Shown here piece after piece: positions 30,748 through 38,187 of a DNA stretch of 64,000 nucleotides. The stretch spans positions 434,001 through 498,000 of the forward strand of contig CAVZHI010000015.1 in NCBI GenBank assembly GCA_963775015.1. Direction: 5' to 3'. The stretch is from JAEMQF01 sp963775015. Its GTDB lineage: Bacteria > Pseudomonadota > Gammaproteobacteria > Burkholderiales > Burkholderiaceae_C. Made by a program: the position numbers and the translations under genes. Below the pieces are notes generated by a model that had not been told where the DNA came from, did not search any database, and was given only the letters and a program-made list of their open reading frames with translations. Numbering within the stretch: position 1 is the stretch's first letter; each line of letters starts with the position of its first letter.

Positions 30748-32033
30748 TCTGGATCCTGCTCGCGCTGATGCTCGGCGTGATGATGATCGGCGTGCCGATC
30801 CTGCTCGCGATCGCGCTCGTCGGCTACATCGGTGTCGCAGCGGTCCCGGACCTCGTGCTGCCGCTGTTCGCGCAGAAGATGTTCGCGCAGTTGGATTCAT
30901 TCACGCTGCTCGCTCTGCCTTATTTCATCCTCGCCGGCAGTTTGATGTCGGCGAGCGGAATGAGCCAGCAGCTCGTCGATTTCTCGCGCGTGTTGGTCGG
31001 CCACTTGCGCGCCGGACTCGCGCACGCAGCGGTCGTGGCGAGCATGATCTTCGCCGGCATTTCGGGGTCGAGCACGGCCGACGCGTCGGCGATCGCGGCG
31101 ATCGTGATCCCGACGATGAAGAAGAGCGGCTACAAGGCCGGCTTCGCCGCGGCGCTGATTGCAACCGCCGGAACCATCGGCGCGATCATCCCGCCGAGCA
31201 TGGTGATGGTCGTCTACGGCTCGATCGCGCAGGTCTCGATCGGTGGCCTGTTCCTCGGCGGCATCGTCCCGGGCATCCTCGTCGGCGTGTTCCTGATGGC
31301 GACGATCAAGATCTACACCTACCACCCCGATTACCCCGAGTTGCGTGTCGTGCACGGCAGCTTCGAGTGGCGCGCACTCGGGCGCTCCTTCGTCGACGTC
31401 TGGCCCGCGCTGCTGGGGCCTGTCATCATCGTCGGCGGAATCCTGAGCGGCATCTTCACCGCCACCGAAGCCGGCGCGATCGCCTGCCTGTACGCGCTGC
31501 TGCTCGGCATGCTGTACTACCGCAAGATCAAGCTTCGCGACTTGCCGAACATCCTGATCGAAGCCGCGGTGATGACGACGATGGTGTCGGGCGTGATCGC
31601 GGTGGCCGGAGCGTCGGGCTGGCTGCTCGCCTACCTAGAGTTCAACGTCAGCGCGGTCAAGTTCGTCACGTCGTTCTCGCAGAACCCGACGCTCGTGCTG
31701 CTCATCGTCGCGGCGGTCATGATCGTTCTCGGCACTTTCGTCGATTCGCTCGCTGTGCTGCTGATCTTCGCGCCGGTGGCGATCCAGATCAGCAAGGCGT
31801 ACGGAATCGACCCGTTCCAGATGGGCCTGGTGATGGTGATGTGCAACCAGATCGGCGCCGTCTCGCCGCCCACTGCTCCGCTGCTGTTCGTCACGACGAG
31901 CATCGCCAAGTGTTCGTTCTCCGAGGTGAACCGCCATGTGTGGTGGTTCATGCTCGCCGAGACGCTGGTGCTGCTGCTCGTCATCTTCATACCGGGGTTG
32001 GCATCCTGGATCCCTCACTATTTTCTTGGCTGA
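30744..32033 (+). CDS. dctM: TRAP transporter large permease DctM (system 2)
   Basis: A 429-residue protein with about 12 helices and DctM motifs FILAGSLMSASGMSQQLVDF, MIFAGISGSSTADASAIAAI, GTIGAIIPPSMVMVVYG and QIGAVSPPTAPLLFVT. The ATG at 30744 lies within the dctQ stop. It is as distant from the first DctM as typical paralogs are. The next gene, a 2-hydroxyacid dehydrogenase, follows after 15 bases. Confidence 0.94.
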   Translation: MIWILLALMLGVMMIGVPILLAIALVGYIGVAAVPDLVLPLFAQKMFAQLDSFTLLALPYFILAGSLMSASGMSQQLVDFSRVLVGHLRAGLAHAAVVASMIFAGISGSSTADASAIAAIVIPTMKKSGYKAGFAAALIATAGTIGAIIPPSMVMVVYGSIAQVSIGGLFLGGIVPGILVGVFLMATIKIYTYHPDYPELRVVHGSFEWRALGRSFVDVWPALLGPVIIVGGILSGIFTATEAGAIACLYALLLGMLYYRKIKLRDLPNILIEAAVMTTMVSGVIAVAGASGWLLAYLEFNVSAVKFVTSFSQNPTLVLLIVAAVMIVLGTFVDSLAVLLIFAPVAIQISKAYGIDPFQMGLVMVMCNQIGAVSPPTAPLLFVTTSIAKCSFSEVNRHVWWFMLAETLVLLLVIFIPGLASWIPHYFLG

Positions 32034-32048
32034 ATCCGGGAGTCTTCG

Positions 32049-33056
32049 ATGCCGCGCCGCGTAACCGTCTTCATCACCCACAGCCCGAGCATGCTCGCCA
32101 ACTACTACGGGCCGCGCGCGCTCGCGGGATTGGAAGCGGTTGCCGACGTGCAGCGTGGCCACAGCGAGTCCGACTGGAGCGTCGATCATCTCGTGGCTGC
32201 AGCGAAAGGCTGCGACATCATCGTCAGCGACCGGCGCACGCCCGGGCCGGGCGATCTGCTGCAGCGCCTGCCGCGCCTTGTCGCGTTTTGCCGTTGTGCA
32301 GTGGACATCCGCAACGTCGACGTCGCTGCGGCGAGCACCCAGGGCATCCTCGTCACGCAGGCGAGCGCAGGCTTCATCACGTCGGTCACGGAATGGATCG
32401 TCGGCGCGATGCTCGACCTGAGCCGCGGCATCAGCGCTGCCACAGCAAGCTACCACGCCGGGGTGATTCCGACCGCCAGAATGGGGCGCGAGTTGCGCGC
32501 ATCGACGCTCGGCATCATCGGCTACGGCCAGATCGGCCGAGCCCTCGCCGACGTCGCGCTTGCTCTGCGCATGAACGTGGTCATCGCCGATCCGTTGGCC
32601 GAAGTCACCCATCCTTGCCTGCGCAGGGTGTCGCAAGCCGAGCTGCTGGCGCAAAGCGACTACGTCGTGTGCCTGGCCGTCGCGACGCCGCAGACGGAGA
32701 ACCTGATGGATGCAGCCGCCTTCGCCGCGATGAAGCGCGACGCGTTTTTCATCAACGCGTCGCGCGGCAACCTGGTCGATGAGGCGGCGCTGCTGAACGC
32801 GCTCGACGCCGGGCAGATCGCCGGCTGCGCGCTCGACGTGGGACGCGCGCCGGACCAGATGCCGAGCCTCGAACTCGCGCGCCACCCGCGGGTCATCGCC
32901 ACGCCGCACATCGGCGGGCTGACGCTGCCTGCGATCGAACATCAATCGATGGAGACGGTGCAGCAGGTCACCGCCCTCGTGCAGGGCCGCGTGCCGCACG
33001 GTGCCGTGAACGCGGCCCAGGCGAGCCGATTGCAGGCCTTCTTCGACAGACGCTGA
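32049..33056 (+). CDS. D-isomer specific 2-hydroxyacid dehydrogenase
   Basis: A 335-residue cytoplasmic oxidoreductase. The NAD-binding motif GYGQIG is at residues 158-163, the substrate arginine in FFINASRGNLVDE, and the catalytic histidine in ATPHIGG. The family reduces 2-keto acids or oxidises D-2-hydroxyacids with NAD. The distance from the TRAP genes (15 bases) and to the next amidohydrolase (12 bases) puts it in the same operon. It may act on the acid imported by TRAP system 2, but this is inference. Confidence 0.9.
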   Translation: MPRRVTVFITHSPSMLANYYGPRALAGLEAVADVQRGHSESDWSVDHLVAAAKGCDIIVSDRRTPGPGDLLQRLPRLVAFCRCAVDIRNVDVAAASTQGILVTQASAGFITSVTEWIVGAMLDLSRGISAATASYHAGVIPTARMGRELRASTLGIIGYGQIGRALADVALALRMNVVIADPLAEVTHPCLRRVSQAELLAQSDYVVCLAVATPQTENLMDAAAFAAMKRDAFFINASRGNLVDEAALLNALDAGQIAGCALDVGRAPDQMPSLELARHPRVIATPHIGGLTLPAIEHQSMETVQQVTALVQGRVPHGAVNAAQASRLQAFFDRR

Positions 33057-33068
33057 AGCGGCCGCCAC

Positions 33069-33893
33069 ATGAACCACCCCGAACTCACGCCGGCACTCGC
33101 CTGCGATTGCCACATCCACCTCTACGACGATTCGCTGCCGCTGGCGCCCACGGCCACCTTCAAGCCGCCGCACGCGCCGCTGTCGGCGTACCGCGGCGTC
33201 CAGGCGGCGCTCGGGCTGGAACGCGTGGTGCTGGTGCAGCCCACCGGTTACGGCTTCGATAACCGTTTCATGATCGAGGGCCTGGCGCAGCTCGGCGACA
33301 CGGCGCGCGGCATCTGTACCGTTGCCGAAGACGTGAGCGACGCACAATTGCAGCGCTTGCACGAGGCGGGAGTGCGCGGCGTGCGCTTCATGATGATCGT
33401 GGGCGCGGGTGGTCCGCTGCCGTGGAGCGCGCTGGAGCGGATGTCGGCGCGCGTTGCGGCGCTCGGCTGGTGCATCAACTTGCAGCTCGACGGGCGGGAT
33501 ACCCCGCTGCACGCAGCAATGATCAACCGTCTGCCGAGCAAGGTCGTGATCGATCACATCGGCAAGTTCCTCGAGCCCGTGCCGGTGAGCCATGCGTCGT
33601 TCAAGGCCCTGCTCGATCTGCTCGCTCGGCCGCAGCGTTGGGTGAAGCTTGCCGCGCCGTACGAAACGTCGAAGCTCGGGCCGCCGCAGTACGCCGACGT
33701 GGGCGCGCTCGCGAAAGCCCTGCTGCAGGCGCACCCGGACTGCTGCGTCTGGGCGAGCAACTGGCCGCACCCGAACCGGAATCCGCCACCGAGCGAAGCC
33801 GAATTGCTCGCCTTGCTGGGTGACTGGACTGGCGACGCAGGCTTGCGCGATCGTGTCTTGGTCACGAACCCGGCGTCAGCATTCGGCTTCTGA
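33069..33893 (+). CDS. Amidohydrolase-2 family protein (galactarolactone isomerase/lactonase-like)
   Basis: A 274-residue TIM-barrel hydrolase with DCHIHLYDD near the N-terminus (HxH motif), VVLVQPTGYGFDNRFMIEGL, VVIDHIGKFLEP and ASNWPHPN toward the C-terminus. This arrangement is like bacterial galactarolactone isomerase and related lactone-processing enzymes. It ends the plus-strand catabolic locus. It is distinct in sequence from the frameshifted amidohydrolase at 23.4 kb. A sugar-acid lactone substrate is plausible but unproven. Confidence 0.88.
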   Translation: MNHPELTPALACDCHIHLYDDSLPLAPTATFKPPHAPLSAYRGVQAALGLERVVLVQPTGYGFDNRFMIEGLAQLGDTARGICTVAEDVSDAQLQRLHEAGVRGVRFMMIVGAGGPLPWSALERMSARVAALGWCINLQLDGRDTPLHAAMINRLPSKVVIDHIGKFLEPVPVSHASFKALLDLLARPQRWVKLAAPYETSKLGPPQYADVGALAKALLQAHPDCCVWASNWPHPNRNPPPSEAELLALLGDWTGDAGLRDRVLVTNPASAFGF

Positions 33894-34050
33894 CCCCAAG
33901 GAGCGAACTGGCGCGCTTCGCCCCCGATGCTGGCTTCGGGGGTGCACGAGGAGTCCCCTCGCGAAAGCGACTCGCGGCGGCAGGGCTCTCGGCCACAATA
34001 CCGCGCCTCTGCCCAGCACCCGTCGTGATGCCTTCTTCTTGCCCCTTGCC

Positions 34051-34074
34051 GACGACCTTCGCCGCAAGGTCGTC
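34051..34074. promoter_or_regulatory. Perfect nine-base-pair hairpin upstream of the sialidase-like gene
   Basis: GACGACCTT and AAGGTCGTC flank the loop CGCCGC. It lies 33 bases before the TTG start at 34107 in the 213-base gap after the catabolic locus. With no T tract on either side it is not a standard terminator; it could be an operator half-site pair or an RNA structure. The function is unknown. Confidence 0.35.
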
Positions 34075-34106
34075 CGGCGCAAACCACTGAACCGGAAGCG
34101 AATCGC

Positions 34107-35285
34107 TTGACCAGCGCCGGTGAAACTTCGACCGCCAGCGTCATGCGCTGGGCACTGCTGTGCCTGGGCATGTGCGTGGCCGCTGAAGGGCTGCGCCACG
34201 CACGCCTGCCGGCCCACGAGCCCGTCGCACTCGCCCTCGCGCCGCTCCCTGCGGGCGAGGCGCCGCGCAGCGCCTTGCCGGTGCTGACGCTGCTTTCGAG
34301 CGGATTCATCCCGTCCCCCGCCGGCGCGCCTTCGGCGCATGCGAGCGCGCTCGCGCAATTGCCCGGCGGCGAGTTGCTCGCGCTCTGGTGGGCCGGCGCG
34401 CGCGAAAGCGCGCCCGACGTGGCGGTTTACGCCTCGCGCTGGAACGGTTCGCGCTGGAGCGCGCCAAGCCGCGTCGTCGAACGCCAACAACTCGGCCGGC
34501 AACTCGGTTTCGGCGTGCGGCGCCTGGGCAATCCGGTCGCCTGGGTGGCGCGCGATGGGCGTGTGCACTTGTACCTTGTGGCGACGGGCCTGGGCGGCTG
34601 GGCAGCGTCGCGCGTCGTTCATTTGGCGTCCAGCGACGGCGCGCAGAGTTTCGCGGCGCAGCGTGTGCTGGCGCTGTCGCCGCTCTTCAACACGAGCGCG
34701 CTGGTGCGCACAGCGGCGGTTGCGACCACCGAAGGCGGTTGGCTGTTGCCGGCTTACTTCGAACTCGGCAACAAGTACCCGTTGCTGATCGCGATGGACG
34801 CGCATGGCGTGCCGCGCTGGGCGCGGCGCATCGGTGCATCGAGGTCGTCGCTGCAGCCGGCGCTGTTGGCGCTTTCTTCCACCGAAATTCAGGCGCTGAT
34901 GCGCGACCATGGCGAGGCGCATCGTATCCAGGCCGCGACAAGCCTCGACGCCGGCCTGACCTGGTCAGACCAGCCGCCACTGCCCCTACCCAACCACGAC
35001 AGCTCGGTCGCCGCGATCCGCCTCGCCGGCGGCGGCTTCGTGATGGCCCACAACGACGAGCCCGCCGCACGGGGGGCGGGGCGCGGCTGGTTGCGCTTGG
35101 CGGTGTCGGACGACGCGCTGCATTGGCGGGCGTCCGTTGACGTTCAGCGCGGTGCGCCGGGCGACGAGTACTCTTACCCGAGCCTGCTGCAAGTCGGCCG
35201 GCAACTGCATGTGACCTTCACCGCGCAGCGTGGCGCCATCGGCCACCATGTCTACGCCATCGCTGCCGCGCCGGCCACGCCGTGA
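34107..35285 (+). CDS. Sialidase-like (BNR repeat) exported protein
   Basis: A 392-residue protein with an N-terminal signal or anchor (WALLCLGMCVAAEGL). The rest fits a six-bladed beta-propeller of the exo-alpha-sialidase superfamily: repeated Asp-box-like segments (VYASRWNGSRWSAPSRV, SSDGAQSFAAQR, TSLDAGLTWSDQPP), NTSALVRTAAV and YSYPSLLQVGRQLHVTFTAQ. In Gram-negatives many such proteins act on surface polysaccharide rather than sialic acid. TTG 34107 has GGAAG upstream; ATG 34143 is the alternative. The stop overlaps the next gene's start by four bases. Confidence 0.78.
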   Translation: MTSAGETSTASVMRWALLCLGMCVAAEGLRHARLPAHEPVALALAPLPAGEAPRSALPVLTLLSSGFIPSPAGAPSAHASALAQLPGGELLALWWAGARESAPDVAVYASRWNGSRWSAPSRVVERQQLGRQLGFGVRRLGNPVAWVARDGRVHLYLVATGLGGWAASRVVHLASSDGAQSFAAQRVLALSPLFNTSALVRTAAVATTEGGWLLPAYFELGNKYPLLIAMDAHGVPRWARRIGASRSSLQPALLALSSTEIQALMRDHGEAHRIQAATSLDAGLTWSDQPPLPLPNHDSSVAAIRLAGGGFVMAHNDEPAARGAGRGWLRLAVSDDALHWRASVDVQRGAPGDEYSYPSLLQVGRQLHVTFTAQRGAIGHHVYAIAAAPATP

Positions 35286-35995
35286 TGCAAGTCTTCGATT
35301 CGAACCTGCCCGACCTTGCTTGGCAATGGGTTTATGCCCGGCTCGGCTGGGGCATCGTCTGCGCCGCGCTGCTGCTTCGGCTTTGGCCACGCGCGGCTGA
35401 GGTCACGGTCGCGACATCGGCCGGCGTGAAGCAGGGCGTGTGCGCCGGCATCACGGCGGCTCCGCTTCCGCGCGCGGCTGCGGTGTCGGCAGCGCTCGCC
35501 GCTTTCGCGATGTGGTTGCCGCACGCTGCGTCGCCGGTGTTTTGGCTGGGTCTAGTGTTTCAGCAGCCGAGTCCGATGCTCGTCGCATTCTGTGCCCTCG
35601 CGCTGCTGGCGCGCTGGACGCGGTTGCGCATCGGCCCGCCGCCCGGAGCAGGCAGCGCGCTCGTCTTGGCCGCGGTGGGCTTGCTGCTCTATGCCGACAG
35701 TTCGGGTTGGCTCAGTCTGGGCCTTTACCTGCGCGGTTCCGATCCGCTCTGGGCGCCGCTGGCGGCGCTGCTCGCCGGCGCCTGGGCGGTCTGGGCGGTG
35801 CGCGCTGAAGCGACACGACGCGCGGCGCTGATGACACTCGCGGCCACGGCCGTGTTCTGCCTGACCCGCCTGCCGAGCGGCAACGTGTTCGACGCGTTTC
35901 TCGACCCGCTGCTTTGGCTGATGAGCGTCGGCGTCGCGCTGAAGGCGGGCGTGCAGCGCCGGCGCGGCGCGTTGGCCGAGCGGCCCACGCATTGA
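35282..35995 (+). CDS. Polytopic membrane protein, unknown function
   Basis: A 237-residue protein with about seven hydrophobic segments and few charged residues between them; ATG 35285 is an equally possible start. It has no recognised domain. Translational coupling to the sialidase-like gene (GTGATG overlap) and an 11-base gap to the sulfatase gene place it in a three-gene operon that probably works on the cell surface or periplasm. Confidence 0.65.
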   Translation: MMQVFDSNLPDLAWQWVYARLGWGIVCAALLLRLWPRAAEVTVATSAGVKQGVCAGITAAPLPRAAAVSAALAAFAMWLPHAASPVFWLGLVFQQPSPMLVAFCALALLARWTRLRIGPPPGAGSALVLAAVGLLLYADSSGWLSLGLYLRGSDPLWAPLAALLAGAWAVWAVRAEATRRAALMTLAATAVFCLTRLPSGNVFDAFLDPLLWLMSVGVALKAGVQRRRGALAERPTH

Positions 35996-36005
35996 GACGC
36001 AAGTC

Positions 36006-38056
36006 GTGCACTCGCCGCACCGGCTTGGCCTGAGCTTCTTGAGCGCGCACCTGCGCCTCGCGCTCGCGCTCGCGGCGCTGCTGTGCCTCGTGGGCACGCT
36101 GGCGCGCATCGGCTTTGCGCTCTGGTTCGCTCCGGCGGGGGCCGGCATCGGCGGCGCCGGCTGGGGCAGCGCCTTTCTGCTCGGGCTGCGCTTCGACGCG
36201 CGCAGCGCTTTGGTCAGCGTCGCACTGGCTTGGTTGCTGAGTGCGCTGCCCTGGCTCGGCCCGCGCCTGAGGCCTCCGGCGCGCGCGCGGTTCTGGCGTG
36301 CCTACTGGATGCTTGCGGGCTTGGTCTGGGCACTCGGGCTGATCTTTGACGCCGGCCAGTACGCCTACCTGGCGCAGCGTCTGTCGTCGGTGTTGTTCAC
36401 GCTGGCGCGCGACGCGGGTGAGGCGACCGGCATGGTCTGGCAAAGCTATCCCGTGCTGTGGATCGCGCTCGGCCTCGGCCTGGCAATGTTGCTCTGGTAT
36501 TGGGCGTTCGCCTACGCCTGGCGGTGGGCGGTGCGCCACGGCGCGCAGGAAGCGACGCTGCGCACGCGCCTCGGTGAGGTCTGGTCTGGCTGCTTGCCGC
36601 TGCGGTCGTGCACGGCAAGGTCTCGCAATACCCGTTGCGCTGGAGCGACGCTGCCGAGTTGCCGTCCGCGTTTGCCCAGTCGCTCGCGCTGAACCCGTTG
36701 CACAACCTGGTCGACACCTGGTCGTTCCGCGACGCGGGCGTCGACGAGCGTCGCCTGCGCCCGACGGTGAACCGCATTCGCGGCTTTGTCGGCCTGGCGC
36801 CCCTGCCAAGCGGTGCGCCGATCTCGCTCTTGCGGAGCAGCGCGCCCCGAGCGCGCGCACCGGGCGAATCGGCGCCGAACGTCGTTCTCGTCTTGCTCGA
36901 ATCGTTCGCCGGCCATAAAGTCGGCGCCCTCGGCAGCCCACTCGGCGCGACGCCGAGTTTTGACGCGCTCGCCAAAGACGGCTTGCTCTTCACGCGCATG
37001 ATGAGCGCGCACGGCCACACCGCACGCGGCGTGTTCGCGACGATCACGGCGATTCCCGATGTGTCGCGCCAGTCGACCGCGTCGCGCAACCCCGCGGCGG
37101 CGGACCAGTTCAGCATCGCGAGCGAATTCACCGAGCACAAGAAGTTCTACTTCATCGGCGGCAGCACGTCGTGGGCGAACGTTCGTGGCCTGCTCGCGGC
37201 GAACATTCCGGGAATCGAGATCGTCGAGCAGAACCGCTTGAAGGCTCCCGTCGTCGACGTCTGGGGCGTGTCGGACAAGAACCTGTTGCTCGAGGCGAGC
37301 GACTGGTTCGCCGCGCAGCAGCAGCCCTTCTTCGCCGTGATCCAGACGAGCGGCAATCACCGGCCGTACACGATTCCGGACGAAGACCAGGCGGCGTTCA
37401 ACCCGGCGCTTCCGTCCGCCGAATTGCTCGAGAAGAACGGCTTCATTTCGACCGATGAATACCGCGCGTTCGCGTATCTGGACTGGTGCATCGGCCAGTT
37501 CATGCAGCGTGCGCGCGGCGAAAAATACTTCGAGAACACGATCTTTGCATTCATCGGTGACCACGGCATCAGCGGCGCGACCGGCCCGCACTTCCCGCCG
37601 GCTTGGCGCGAGCTCGCGATCACGCAAGGCCACACGCCACTCCTGATCTACGCCCCCGGGCGGGTCGCGCCGCGGCGCATCGAGCACTGGGCGCAGCAGG
37701 TCGACGTGTTGCCCACACTCGCCGCGCTCGCGGGAATCGGGCACCGCAATACGACGCTCGGCCGCGATTTGCTCGACCCACGTTTCGACGCGACCCGCAT
37801 CGCATTCACGTTCCAGTTCACCGGCCCCGGCGAAGTGGGCCTGCTCGTGGGCGAGCACATGCTCGTCGACGGCGACCCGGGAGCGCTGTACGACATCCGC
37901 AGCGCAACGCCGCGGCGCAATCTGCTTGCGCCGGCCCAAGCCGCGGACGCCGACGCGCAACGCATCGCCGGCGAATGGGGCGGTTTTGCGCGCGACTACG
38001 ACCTGATCGCGCGCTACCTGCAAACGCACAACAAGCGCCGCGACGCGGCGCCGTGA
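36006..38056 (+). CDS. LTA synthase family / sulfatase-type membrane enzyme (frameshifted)
   Basis: The N-terminal 195 residues hold five membrane helices (LALALAALLCLVGTLARIG and others). Near 36584 the frame changes and the periplasmic catalytic domain follows: NVVLVLLESFAGHKVGALG, MMSAHGHTARGVFATITAIP with the nucleophile threonine, and FIGDHGISG for metal binding, to the stop at 38056. Adding one base gives GEVW followed by WLLAAAVVHGKVSQYPLRW and a protein of about 683 residues. It is paralogous to the enzyme at 5.9-7.9 kb. Probable role: transfer of a phosphoglycerol- or phosphoethanolamine-like group to a surface glycan or lipid. Confidence 0.82.
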
Positions 38057-38100
38057 AGCCAGCGAACCGGCCCGCGACCCCGAAGTGAGGGCCCGTACCC

Positions 38101-38187
38101 AGCGGCCGCCGCGGATCTGGCTTCGCCAGTCCGCCAGCGGCGCCCCCCTGGGGGGGAGCGGCGAAGCCGCTTCGGGGGGGATTCACT
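38101..38187. repeat. GC-rich hairpin repeat between convergent genes
   Basis: Three hairpins follow each other: GCGGA-T-CTGGC-TTC-GCCAG-TCCGC, a C6/G7 run pair at 38143-38156, and GCGGC-GAA-GCCGC at 38158-38170. Sequences of this type recur between genes in Burkholderiales genomes. Its place between the ends of the sulfatase and GspE/PilB-type genes suggests bidirectional transcription termination. Confidence 0.55.
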
